The notes beneath the pieces were generated by a model. The model searched no databases and was not told the origin of the DNA. It saw only the letters and a program-made list of their open reading frames with translations. A stretch of DNA of 64,000 nucleotides from Candidatus Melainabacteria bacterium (GTDB taxonomy: Bacteria > Cyanobacteriota > Vampirovibrionia > Obscuribacterales > Obscuribacteraceae): positions 124,001 through 188,000 of the forward strand of contig QKMZ01000015.1 in the NCBI GenBank assembly GCA_003242885.1. The letters run 5' to 3'. Both the position numbers and the translations under genes were made by a program. This document shows positions 26,854 to 36,479 of this stretch, piece after piece (the stretch's first letter is position 1; the number at the start of each line of letters is the position of its first letter).

Positions 26854-29211
26854 ATGGAAAAATTCGGAAAATTCAGCAAAGACCGCAGTGTAGCTTTGTT
26901 CTGCGCGCTGAGTATTTTTGTGGGTTGGTGCGCACCAAATGCTGTTGCTGCGCCAAAGCAATTGGAGCCTGTCCTCAAGGCCATCGATCCCTCTCAAGCG
27001 AAGATGGACACGCCAACTCCTGCGCCGCAGACCCAAAATCCTAATCCTCTCGGGCGCATCAACGGGCAACCTGTCAGCCGAGGCAATCAGCTCAATCGAG
27101 GCGATGTAAATCCGCAAGGTTCTGAACAACAGGACGGCTCTGGCTATAAGTACACCCCTTATGAATCGCCTGATTATTCCAACTCACCGCCTCAGTTTCC
27201 ATCTGATTCGCAAATTCCGGAATTCGGAAAGCCGCTTCCCGACTCGACGCGTGGTGGTGCTGGTAGTGCCACTGGCGACGCCTGGACGACAAATCGGACC
27301 GTACCTGCCGGTGCTGCGTCCCCTTCATCCAACTCTCAGGAAGAAACGCGCATTACTAAGTTGGAGCAGCAAGCATTTGGATCTACTTACCCTGAGCACG
27401 AAGTAGAAGACCGGCTGGATCACCTGGAAAAGGAAATCTTCGGTGCTCCAACACAGGCTCCACCGCCTGATAGATTGGCGCGACTAGAGCAGAAGCTCAA
27501 CATGAAGAGCGCTTTTGGTCAAACACCATCAGCTACTTCTCTAGGGCAGGGAGCGATTCCCATGAAGACGGCAAGTAATATGTATCCCCCGAAGAGCTCA
27601 TCGCCAGCCGGTGCAGCACCGGGGCAAGCATTCCCGCAACTTACCGCCGAGACTCCAAAGTTGGCCCCTGTTCCACCTGCACCGCAGAATTTTGGTGTGC
27701 AGAATCAGCAAGGCGGCGGGCAAAATTTTGCCGGACCTTCAGGAAATCAGCAATTAGCATACTTACCTTCGCCGCAATCTGGTCCTCCGCAAGCTGGCTT
27801 TGGAGCGCCTTCAGGCGGCTTCCAGCAGCAGGGTCCTGCTGGTTCGTTCAATCAGGCGCCACCACAACAGCCGTGGCGTGCAGGTGGAACTCCCGCATCT
27901 GGACAGCCTCCGCAACCTCAGGCTTCTCCTAATTGGCAAATGCCTCAGCAGTCCTATCAGCAACCGCCGCAGCAGTTTCAGCAACCGCCGCAGCAGTTTC
28001 AGCAACCGCCGCAGCAATTTCAACAACCACCGCAGCAGTTTCAACCACCGCAACAGTTTCAGCAACCACCGCAGCAGTTTCAACCACCGCAACAGTTTCA
28101 GCAACCACCGCAATACCAACAGCCCTATCCTCAGCCACAGTTTCCGGCGCCTCAATTTCAACAGCAGCAATATCCGCCTCAGCAGCAATATCAACAGTCA
28201 TATCAGCAGCCGCCGCAGCAGTTTCAGCCACCATCGCAGCAGTTTCAGCCGCAGCCGCAGTACCAGCAGCAGTATCAACAACCATATCCACAGCAGCAAT
28301 ATCAACAACCGCCGCAATTCCAACAACCGCAGCCGCAGTTTTCGCAGAATGGCTACCCTGCACCACAGTATGTTCAACCGCCTCAGTATCAGCAACCGCA
28401 GTATCAGCCGATGCAGCAAGGGCAGTATCCGCCACCCACCCAGCAGTATCCTTCTTACGGGCAGCCGATTTACACATCCACTCTTCCTCCTGGAAATGCA
28501 CCTGCTGCACCACATGCGGTGAAACCTGCGCCTTCCGCACCGAAGACCCCGCAATCAATGGCGCCTGTCGGTAACAATCCCAATATCGCTCAATCTGACT
28601 ATTTCGTTGTGGTCAAAGGCATGCCTTACGACGAAAAGGCTGGCGATTACCTCTCCGCCATTTGGAGACCGCCAGGTATTTCAAGTGCGAGATTTAGCCG
28701 TTTCCCTCTCAGGATTCGCTTGCCTCAGTCGTCGCCCGAATCGTGGCGCAAGTACTTGGATGAGACGATCAAGAAGTGGGGCAGCTACATTCCGCTAAAA
28801 GTGGCTTCGCAAAACGAGCCAGCTGATATCGAAATTACTTGGGAAAACCATTTCGCCGACAATAAGCTGCTCGGAATAACGCGGTTGCAGATATTGCAGG
28901 GGCACATGCAGGTACGTATCTATCTTTTGCGTCCCACTTTCTATCCGCCTGATGTGCCCGAGCGTATTTTGAAAAACGTTGCCATGCACGAAATTGGGCA
29001 TTCCGTTGGACTTTTCGGTCACAGCGACAATTCTCAGGACGTAATGTTTGCCAACGAACTGTTCTCCGGCAAAGGCAAGGCAGCGTCTGCGAAGCCGGGC
29101 AACATAACGCAGCGAGACCTCAATACTCTGAAGAAAATCTACGAGTGCCCGCCAATGGGCGCCAATGTCAGTACGGGAAAACCGATGGAGTGGACCTCGC
29201 GGCTGCCGTAG
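26854..29211 (+). CDS. Secreted metzincin-type (matrixin-like) zinc protease with long Gln/Pro repeat region
   Basis: MHEIGHSVGLFGHSDNSQDVMFAN = HExxHxxGxxH plus Met-turn, TQRDLNTLKKIY after it. Preceded by an LE/FG/RLE module and (QQPPQQF)n. ORF opens at 26827. Confidence 0.85.
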   Translation: MEKFGKFSKDRSVALFCALSIFVGWCAPNAVAAPKQLEPVLKAIDPSQAKMDTPTPAPQTQNPNPLGRINGQPVSRGNQLNRGDVNPQGSEQQDGSGYKYTPYESPDYSNSPPQFPSDSQIPEFGKPLPDSTRGGAGSATGDAWTTNRTVPAGAASPSSNSQEETRITKLEQQAFGSTYPEHEVEDRLDHLEKEIFGAPTQAPPPDRLARLEQKLNMKSAFGQTPSATSLGQGAIPMKTASNMYPPKSSSPAGAAPGQAFPQLTAETPKLAPVPPAPQNFGVQNQQGGGQNFAGPSGNQQLAYLPSPQSGPPQAGFGAPSGGFQQQGPAGSFNQAPPQQPWRAGGTPASGQPPQPQASPNWQMPQQSYQQPPQQFQQPPQQFQQPPQQFQQPPQQFQPPQQFQQPPQQFQPPQQFQQPPQYQQPYPQPQFPAPQFQQQQYPPQQQYQQSYQQPPQQFQPPSQQFQPQPQYQQQYQQPYPQQQYQQPPQFQQPQPQFSQNGYPAPQYVQPPQYQQPQYQPMQQGQYPPPTQQYPSYGQPIYTSTLPPGNAPAAPHAVKPAPSAPKTPQSMAPVGNNPNIAQSDYFVVVKGMPYDEKAGDYLSAIWRPPGISSARFSRFPLRIRLPQSSPESWRKYLDETIKKWGSYIPLKVASQNEPADIEITWENHFADNKLLGITRLQILQGHMQVRIYLLRPTFYPPDVPERILKNVAMHEIGHSVGLFGHSDNSQDVMFANELFSGKGKAASAKPGNITQRDLNTLKKIYECPPMGANVSTGKPMEWTSRLP
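27955..28470 (+). repeat. Gln/Pro-coding low-complexity tandem repeat (21-bp cagcaaccgccgcagcagttt units and derivatives)
   Basis: QQPPQQFQQPPQQFQQPPQQF... encoded by repeated cagcaaccgccgcagcagttt-like units. Confidence 0.9.
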
Positions 29212-29345
29212 CTGAAGCAATATGAATCTAAAAAAAGGTCAGTGGGTGGGCGCTGCGGTGGGATTCGCGCCATTTATGATCTGCGCCTCAGGATCGCAAA
29301 GCCCGACAGGTGGACAATTTGAGGTGCTTATAAAGGAGCTCCGCC

Positions 29346-30209
29346 ATGTCTTTTGACAACAAAGAGATAACGATTGCGCACAGCCCGGATTCGGACGATG
29401 CGTTCATGTTTTACGCCCTTGCCAAGGACAAAATTGACACCAAAGGGTTGAAAGTAAATCAGGTCTTGAAAGACATCCAGTCGCTCAATCAGGACGCCAT
29501 CAACGGCAAGTACGAAGTATCGGCGATTTCGTTCGCCGCATATCCTCTCGTCTGCGACAAGTATGCCCTGATGCCTTGCGGAGCCAGTATGGGCTTCAAG
29601 TATGGTCCTATGGTGATTGCGAAGCCTGGCATCAAGAAAGAAGACCTCAAGAATTTAACTGTAGCAATTCCTGGAAAGCTTACTACCGCTTTCTTGACGA
29701 TGAATATGTGGATGCCTGGTCTGAAGACGGTTGAAGTGCACTTCGATCAAATTCCAGAAGCAGTAAAAGATGGAAAGGTCGATGCCGGCTTGATTATTCA
29801 TGAAGGTCAATTGACCTACCAAACCCTTGGTCTCGAAAAAATTGTTGATCTTGGTGAATGGTGGTTTGAAGAAACCGGCTTGCCACTGCCCCTCGGCGGC
29901 AATGTGGTTCGCAAAGACTTGGGTGCAGAACTGATCGATCACGCAACCAAGCTGTTGAAAGGGTCTATCGAATTCTCCCTGGCAAACAGAAAGGACGCTC
30001 TTGCGTATGCTCTCGAGTTTGCCCGCGACATGCCGCCAGAATTGGCTGACAAGTTCGTCGGCATGTATGTCAACGAAATGACTGTTGATTACGGCGACGA
30101 AGGTCGCGCCGCGATTTCGAGACTCTTCGCCGAAGCTCACAAGCGCGGCGTGATCAAAGAGCAAGTCAAAGTTGAGTTCGTCGGAGAACTCAGCGGCGCT
30201 GCTATCTAA
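29346..30209 (+). CDS. mqnD: MqnD-like protein (futalosine-pathway 1,4-dihydroxy-6-naphthoate synthase family, COG2107) or related substrate-binding-like protein
   Basis: ITIAHSPDSDDAFMFYALAKDKIDTKG, NGKYEVSAISFAAYPLVCDKYALMPCGASMGFKYGPMVIAKPG, DAGLIIHEGQLTYQTLGLEKIVDLGEWWFEETGLPLPLGGNVVRKD. Confidence 0.7.
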   Translation: MSFDNKEITIAHSPDSDDAFMFYALAKDKIDTKGLKVNQVLKDIQSLNQDAINGKYEVSAISFAAYPLVCDKYALMPCGASMGFKYGPMVIAKPGIKKEDLKNLTVAIPGKLTTAFLTMNMWMPGLKTVEVHFDQIPEAVKDGKVDAGLIIHEGQLTYQTLGLEKIVDLGEWWFEETGLPLPLGGNVVRKDLGAELIDHATKLLKGSIEFSLANRKDALAYALEFARDMPPELADKFVGMYVNEMTVDYGDEGRAAISRLFAEAHKRGVIKEQVKVEFVGELSGAAI

Positions 30210-30233
30210 TCGCATTCGGTCCAAAAAACATTC

Positions 30234-30280
30234 AAGAGTTGCATTACTGTTCGACAGGGTGCAACTCTTTTGTTTTGTTC
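30234..30280 (+). terminator. Rho-independent terminator after the mqnD-like gene
   Basis: aagagttgca ... tgcaactctt stem followed by ttgttttgtt. A second weaker gagct...agctc-ttttgtttt hairpin lies at 30296-30322. Confidence 0.8.
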
Positions 30281-30327
30281 CTCTTCGGGATTGGGGAGCT
30301 TCTTTGTGCAGCTCTTTTGTTTTAACT

Positions 30328-32724
30328 CTATGTTTGCGCCGCTGCTGCTGCCGGTTCTCCTGCTGCTGGTTTCACGACAAGTGCAACACAAAGTATTGCC
30401 AGCAGATAGCACGCTGTTCCCAAAAGCATCGTGATGCAAATGCCGAACTCAATTGAAAGAACGGCAGCCAGAACGGAACCGCAAACTGTCGCACCTCCGT
30501 TGACCGCCCAGAACCATGAGCGCGCCTCGAATTGGTTTTCTCCAAAGAAGCCGAGCCCAAGCGGGAATGCCCAACCCATGAAGAAGCCAGGCAAAGCGAC
30601 CATCACCGCCGACAGTGCGGCTCGCGGGAACAGTTCGAGCAAGGCTAATTCCATTCCTGTCAGATAGAGAATGATCGCAAGCACAGCGCCCAGTAGTGCG
30701 GAAATCAGCAATGAAATGCGCATGAGTTGGATGCGCGGAACTCCTTTGTTTAGGTAATGTTGTGCTGCATAGCTGCCGCTTCCGGAGGCAAGGAGCAATA
30801 CGAAGAGTACAAGAGAAAGGCTCATAGTCGGGTTGCCGAGGATCATCGAAAGGCGCTCAATTAGTCCCACTTCAATGAGGATGAAACCAAAGCCTATGGA
30901 GAGAAAATATCCAGCGGACTGGAAGAAACCGCCATCCGGTTTTGCAGATTTTCCGAATTTGATCCACGCTGGTGCCACGATAGTGAAGGCGACAAGAATA
31001 ATTGTGAGAAGGAGCGTAAACAGTACCAGAGCCAATCCGCCGGCACCGCCTTCTGCTTTTTTGCTCTGTGCTGTCAGCTCTGTTGCGGGGCTGAAGAAGA
31101 ATGGTCTGTCTTCGCTGGGTAGATCTGACGGTTTGTCATTTTGGTCTGTGAGGGCTTTGTAGAAAGGTTCTAGCTTCACCAAATCTGGCAAAAGAAGTGC
31201 CTTGTAGCCGAGGTCTTTGCACAATGTTTGAATCAAATCGATGTCGGCTTTCGAAAATTCCTCTTTGGAAACCAGCATGTTTCCCACACTTATGTCGCCC
31301 AGCCGGTATGGTGCGCAGATGAGCATCACGTGTTTGTCGATGTTGCCGATTCTGAGCTTTGCAAACGCATCTTTGGTCAAGTAGAGCAGACGCGTGAGCT
31401 GCTGCGGTTCTTGCTCGTTGCCCCAGCGAAGAAGCGAGAGCACTCCTTTTGGCTCTAAGTGCTTCAAGTAATGGAGCACGGCTTCTTTTGTATATAGCGA
31501 ATTCTCGGTGAGTACAAATGCACCGGAAGTTGAAGCCGCGTACGTGTCTACTAGTGAGCACTGAATGATGCCATATTGATTTCCTGAGCGGGAGAGCCAG
31601 TTGCGCGCTTCGTCGTTGACTATATTGACGCCTGGTTGCTCCGCCAAATGACCGTTGAATTCAGCGTATTGTTTTTTCAGTAGTCCGACAAGCACCGGGT
31701 TTACTTCCAAACCGTCGATTTTCTTCTGTTCGAAAAGTCTTCCTGTGAGTATGTCGCGTCCGCCGCCAACGCCTATGACGAAAAGGCTGTTGCCTGGTCT
31801 GAGCCGATTAGCGACAGCTGTGATGTCTTGCTTGATCGGCAGCAATTCTTCTGGTGTTGCTTTGCCTGTCATCACAGTAAAAGCGCCGGAGTCGATGTAT
31901 AGGCCCTTTTGGGGAATTGGCTTAGTCGCTTCCTTTGATTCAGGCACCGTCGCCCAAGTCAAAGCCGGTCCAACGAATTTTGCAACAATAATTCGGCTGA
32001 TGGGGCTCCATTTGACGGCTTCGATAGTACTTGCATCGATGCCTGGAATTTGCTTCGAGCTTATTTCCTGAGTAGGAGAAAAGATCCAGCCAACGCAAAC
32101 AGCGATTCCAATCATCGCTTGTATGATCCCTTTGTTTCTGTTTTCGCCGCTCATTGTTAGTGCAAACATAAGGCAGGCGATTGCGGCGATGATGCCTGAA
32201 GCGATAAGAGTGTTAGGACCGGAGACTACCGATAGTAAGTAGACGAGCAAAGGGCATGCGATTGCAGCTCCCAACAAATCAGCGCTGTAGAGCTTTCCTA
32301 CCTGCTCATACGACGTAAGGCATTTGCAAATCACAATGCCGGCGAAGAAAAACGGAATTGCGGAAAGTAGAAAGTTGACGAAAATCCAAGCAAATGCACC
32401 CATGCTGACTAGCGGCTTGAATGCGAGAACTTGAAGTCCGGCTGCTGTAGGGATTGCTGCTGCGAATAGACATGCTGACAGGGATAAGAGCGGCTCTGTC
32501 TTGTCGTCATTCTTACTCGCGAATGCCATTGTGTAGAGTGCGCCCAAGGTCAAGCCGAACATCGCTATCGACACAATCATGAATGCGAAATGGTAACCCG
32601 TGCTTGCACTGTACAAGCGCGTCATCACCAGCTCTAAAAGCATCATTGACATACTGCAAAGTGCCAGCCCTGCAGCCAATGCTGGTGTGGGTTTTCGAAG
32701 AGCTGTTGATTCTTGATTCGACAA
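30328..32724 (-). CDS. Polytopic membrane protein with spermidine synthase-like/SAM methyltransferase domain (fused MFS/spermidine synthase type)
   Basis: N- and C-terminal multi-TM segments. Central SLFVIGVGGGRDILTGRLFEQKKIDGLEVNPVLVGLLKKQYAEFNGHLAEQPGVNIVNDEARNWLSRSG. Confidence 0.8.
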   Translation of the reverse strand: MSNQESTALRKPTPALAAGLALCSMSMMLLELVMTRLYSASTGYHFAFMIVSIAMFGLTLGALYTMAFASKNDDKTEPLLSLSACLFAAAIPTAAGLQVLAFKPLVSMGAFAWIFVNFLLSAIPFFFAGIVICKCLTSYEQVGKLYSADLLGAAIACPLLVYLLSVVSGPNTLIASGIIAAIACLMFALTMSGENRNKGIIQAMIGIAVCVGWIFSPTQEISSKQIPGIDASTIEAVKWSPISRIIVAKFVGPALTWATVPESKEATKPIPQKGLYIDSGAFTVMTGKATPEELLPIKQDITAVANRLRPGNSLFVIGVGGGRDILTGRLFEQKKIDGLEVNPVLVGLLKKQYAEFNGHLAEQPGVNIVNDEARNWLSRSGNQYGIIQCSLVDTYAASTSGAFVLTENSLYTKEAVLHYLKHLEPKGVLSLLRWGNEQEPQQLTRLLYLTKDAFAKLRIGNIDKHVMLICAPYRLGDISVGNMLVSKEEFSKADIDLIQTLCKDLGYKALLLPDLVKLEPFYKALTDQNDKPSDLPSEDRPFFFSPATELTAQSKKAEGGAGGLALVLFTLLLTIILVAFTIVAPAWIKFGKSAKPDGGFFQSAGYFLSIGFGFILIEVGLIERLSMILGNPTMSLSLVLFVLLLASGSGSYAAQHYLNKGVPRIQLMRISLLISALLGAVLAIILYLTGMELALLELFPRAALSAVMVALPGFFMGWAFPLGLGFFGENQFEARSWFWAVNGGATVCGSVLAAVLSIEFGICITMLLGTACYLLAILCVALVVKPAAGEPAAAAAQT

Positions 32725-32913
32725 AGTGAACTCCAGACGCCGAGCTTACCACTGGGACTTTTTCTTAAGACTAACGGCTAACTTAGTAATGAGGACATAA
32801 AAATATAGGCTTGAATAGCTTTCCACGATCTATCTGAGTTCAAGCGATCAATATCAGACACCGGGCTAAAACCGCCAGCTGCACCGAAATTTCTTGATGG
32901 CGTTTTCTTTCGA

Positions 32914-33882
32914 TTAGCTCGCTTTATCGCGACGAGCCTGCTCGTAAGCGATGATCAGATAAACAAAGCTGGAGAAGTTCGAGACCTCAACCAACCTCCA
33001 ATGCTCGTCTTGTTTTTCCATACGCAACTCCAAGAGCATGTTGGTGTCGTAGCGCTTGTTGTAGAGCGTGACGCCAATCGTTGCGTCATTTTTGCGAACA
33101 CGAATGAAGGCGATTTTCTTAAATGACTGTTTGCCAAATCCAAGCTTGCTGCTGACATTTTTCATTGAGAGATCACCCAAGCCAAAACCGCCTATTCTGG
33201 ACTGATGTTCTTTTGGGTTACGCTCAGGTTTGTTGTATTCTTCCGTCGTGTCGGCTGTATCTGCTGCGTCAATTGAATTTGCTGTTTCGAGCCCGGGCTT
33301 GACCGGCTGAGCGGTGTTCGCATCAGCTGTGCTGTTGGCAGGAATATTCGTAGCAGCAGTGCTCGTCACTGTATTGTTCGTCACTGTCGTGTTGCCTGCA
33401 GGCACTGTGCCGGTCGGCAGCGAGCTGGCAGGCACTTCTCTAACTACCAGCTTCCCTTCTGGGGTTTTCGTCACTTTCAAAACGCGTCCAATTGCGGGCG
33501 CCGTTGCGTTTTCCGAACGTTTTCTCGGGCGTGTTATGCGCTTGGCGGCTTGGTTTAAGGACAGCTGGTTGCTCTCAACAAAGTGCGACACTTCGTTTTT
33601 AATGATGTCCATGAGTGTCGGTTTGACCAGACTAATCAGACTGGAGCCTAGCAAATCTCCGAGCACGCCTTTGCTTAGTCTCGAACGCACCTGAGGTGTG
33701 AGAAATCCGTCGATCATATGCGAGGAAACTCGTTCTACATCGACGTATTGCTCGAAGGTTTTTAAGTCATGGTGGACGATGGATTCTTTGATTTCGAGTA
33801 TGGAATAAAACGGCGTGGTCGTCCAATACCAATAACCGAAATTAATGGCCACCAACAGAAAAACGATGGCAATTTTCCACAT
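32914..33882 (-). CDS. Membrane-anchored protein resembling DUF2939
   Basis: MWKIAIVFLLVAINFGYWYWTTTPFYSILEIKESIVHHDLKTFEQYVDVERVSSHMIDGFLTPQVRSRL; disordered T/N/A linker; C-terminal IAFIRVRKNDATIGVTLYNKRYDTNMLLELRMEKQDEHWRLVEVSNF. Confidence 0.6.
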   Translation of the reverse strand: MWKIAIVFLLVAINFGYWYWTTTPFYSILEIKESIVHHDLKTFEQYVDVERVSSHMIDGFLTPQVRSRLSKGVLGDLLGSSLISLVKPTLMDIIKNEVSHFVESNQLSLNQAAKRITRPRKRSENATAPAIGRVLKVTKTPEGKLVVREVPASSLPTGTVPAGNTTVTNNTVTSTAATNIPANSTADANTAQPVKPGLETANSIDAADTADTTEEYNKPERNPKEHQSRIGGFGLGDLSMKNVSSKLGFGKQSFKKIAFIRVRKNDATIGVTLYNKRYDTNMLLELRMEKQDEHWRLVEVSNFSSFVYLIIAYEQARRDKAS

Positions 33883-33930
33883 TGTTCGAAACAGTCGTCA
33901 GACGCGGTCGCCGGCGGTCCGGCTACCATA

Positions 33931-35184
33931 TCATACCCACGACCATTGCATGCGCGTCGGAGCGCTCAATCCCAGACCAGTGATCGCTTGGTCGAGCGTT
34001 TGCTCTTTCTGTTTGCACGAGCTGAGAATTTTCACTGCCTGATCTTTTGAAATGACACCGTACTTGACGAGCGACTGGCAGCGCAAAGCTCGATGCAGCA
34101 TGCTTTTGGTGATCAGCCCCGCATCGAGGAGAATTTTGCCGATTTTGACGTTGTTGGTGACGGCTTGAGACACCGTGCCTTCAACGGAATCACGCGTCAA
34201 AACACATGCTTCGATGAGCAGTTCGCCAAGCCGCATATCTTCATTCGCGCGGGCTCTCTGCATAACTTTGTTGATGGCGTTTTCAGTGAGCATATTTTCT
34301 TTTGCAATCAGCCGCATTGCCTCGGCTGCCTGATACGCTTTAATCTCTCCGCCTGCGACTGAGCCCTGAAGCATCATGGCTGCTTCGAGCAGTTCGTCGG
34401 TGGCGAGCCCTTGTTCGCGCAGAACCTGACCAAATGTTTTGCTCTTAAACAGCTCGATCTCCATGCACTCAGCAAGTTCGCTTTCCGATATCAAACCGGA
34501 CATGCGCATGAGCTCTGAGAGTTTCAGCGAACCAACTGCTGGTGTTTTGAAACTTCCCATTTCAAACAATGCTTGCTCAAGGCAAATGCCTTTTTGATGC
34601 GAAAGCTTGATGGCATCGACTGCTTCGCTTTTTGTTATTGCCTTCTCTCGCAGTAGAAGAACACCCTGCAATGCCGAGTTGAACAGTGAGCTAGAGATAT
34701 CACCGGTAATAACCAGTACGCGACCAATCAAAATCTTGGTTTGCAAAGACTTCTGCATTGCGCGTCCGAGCTGATCTTGTGTGATAACACCTGCCTGAAT
34801 GAGAATTTCAGTCAGGTCGTTATTCATCGATGGCGTCACCATCGTCTTTTGGTGAACAGCCACCAGCTTTTTTAGTGCTGCATGGAAATCAATGTCGTCG
34901 TGCGCAGCCAGGCGGATCGCATTAATCGCTGTGTCCAAGCGAATCGTGTTGTTCTCCACCATTTGTTTGGCAGCAAGCAACGGACGCATGCTCTCCTCGC
35001 TGAAACTGCCCGACTGCATGAGCGCTCTTTCTAACGGCAGATTCAATCTTTGGGAGATCGCAATTGCGTTCTCCAGGGTTTGAGCATCTACTACGTTGGC
35101 GCTGCGTACTAATTCCAGCAAAATTTCTGGTTTCGATGCACCAAACATTCTTAAGGCCTCCGATAAATCCCTAATTTCTCGCAA
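33931..35184 (-). CDS. Protein of four tandem GspE/MshE-N-terminal-like repeats, no ATPase domain
   Basis: Four alignable units of about 90 residues, e.g. NDLTEILIQAGVITQDQLGRAMQKSLQTKILIGRVLVITGDISSSLFNSAL and MRLGELLIEACVLTRDSVEGTVSQAVTNNVKIGKILLDAGLITKSMLHRAL. Confidence 0.65.
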   Translation of the reverse strand: MREIRDLSEALRMFGASKPEILLELVRSANVVDAQTLENAIAISQRLNLPLERALMQSGSFSEESMRPLLAAKQMVENNTIRLDTAINAIRLAAHDDIDFHAALKKLVAVHQKTMVTPSMNNDLTEILIQAGVITQDQLGRAMQKSLQTKILIGRVLVITGDISSSLFNSALQGVLLLREKAITKSEAVDAIKLSHQKGICLEQALFEMGSFKTPAVGSLKLSELMRMSGLISESELAECMEIELFKSKTFGQVLREQGLATDELLEAAMMLQGSVAGGEIKAYQAAEAMRLIAKENMLTENAINKVMQRARANEDMRLGELLIEACVLTRDSVEGTVSQAVTNNVKIGKILLDAGLITKSMLHRALRCQSLVKYGVISKDQAVKILSSCKQKEQTLDQAITGLGLSAPTRMQWSWV

Positions 35185-35583
35185 TTATTGTCTGAAGGCT
35201 CGAATGGGAGGACGTCGCTAATCCCATCCTTTCAAACCAATTTGCTCTACCGCAAGGTAAAGGCGGAAAAATCACTGCAAAGTACTACTACCTCCATCAA
35301 AAAATTGACGCTCTGAAAATAGATCTGCCTATTTTTAGCACCCTGATATCAGGAAAACTTCCCTCTCAAGGGTGTGTGCAAATAGATGCAAACACGCGAA
35401 GCGGTTAGCAACCTCGGAAAGGGTTGGAGGGGGGACATTAACTATTTCTAGTGTACCACGGGATGTGTTGGAACAAAAGCTCTAAGAGGCTCAACTGCAC
35501 GTGAAATTTCATAGTCGGAGTGGCAATTTTAGTTGAACTATTTATTCGAAATCGACCGGCCACTTTTAATGGGAATCTGGAAA

Positions 35584-36321
35584 TTAGATGAGCTGATTTT
35601 TCGAACCCTTCTGTTCGTTAAGCGCACCCTTGCACCATGTGAAAAACACATGATCGAATGTGCGCTGGTTGTCGATTTCCGGTTTGATGCTGTCAACGGC
35701 AGTTTTATAACTGGCAAGGATGCATTCTTTCCCGTTCCAGTAATACAAGGATGAGATGTCGCTTTGGACCAAAGAAGCTCGGTAACCGGACTTGTTGTAA
35801 AAGTCCACCTGCACAGAGTGCATTCGATAACCGTCTGCGCATTTCTTCACCACGAAGTGGAGGCTCATGGGTGCTTTCTTGAGACCCACTCTATTCCATG
35901 CAAAAATTGTGTCGACACTGACGCCCGCTGTGTCTTTTCCCAGAACATTCACTCGAGTGAGGCGATATCCTTCCCATCTTGTAGGACGTGTGGCGGTATC
36001 CTTTGTCCAAAAAGTCTGATTGAGCTGACATGTCAAAGCATCACAGCTGTTCCACTTTGAGGCCTTCTCGTGATTTGCCTGCATTGTTTTGGGTGCATAG
36101 TCGAAAGCCATACCTGCCCAATACGTGACAAATTCTCCAGCGATTTTGGCGTCGATTGGAGTGGTAGGGTCATAGCCGCATTCGACTTTTGTTGCGTGTA
36201 CAGCCGAGCAGTGAGAGTCAATCGGCGTCGGCATCGCGCAAAGCAAAAGCAAAATGCCTAACCAAGCTACGCAATGACGGGCGAAACTTGTCGGTGTAAC
36301 TATAAGTTCTGGCACAGTCAA
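35584..36321 (-). CDS. Secreted hypothetical protein
   Basis: N-terminal hydrophobic SFARHCVAWLGILLLLCAMPTPIDS signal-like segment. GGAGG upstream of TTG/GTG starts (GTG 36315 better spaced). Confidence 0.6.
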   Translation of the reverse strand: MTVPELIVTPTSFARHCVAWLGILLLLCAMPTPIDSHCSAVHATKVECGYDPTTPIDAKIAGEFVTYWAGMAFDYAPKTMQANHEKASKWNSCDALTCQLNQTFWTKDTATRPTRWEGYRLTRVNVLGKDTAGVSVDTIFAWNRVGLKKAPMSLHFVVKKCADGYRMHSVQVDFYNKSGYRASLVQSDISSLYYWNGKECILASYKTAVDSIKPEIDNQRTFDHVFFTWCKGALNEQKGSKNQLI

Positions 36322-36479
36322 GCCTCCAGCAAAAAACCGCGTATTCAGGCTTTGTCTTATGTAACCTTATTCCCTTTTTGCGGCTAAATTCAACTGGAGT
36401 TGAGAATGTAGAAAGAGGCGGAAAGCCTGCGTGTCTTCAGCATGGCACCATATTTAGTGCCGCAATAAAGAGAGACCAA

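Noticed and set aside
27929-28574. 209-aa minus ORF and 213-aa plus-frame ORF in the Q/P repeat of the metzincin
   Set aside because: Both are alternate-frame readings of the same tandem repeat (Ala/Thr/Val or Ser/Asn-rich) and arise because the repeat lacks stops in all frames.
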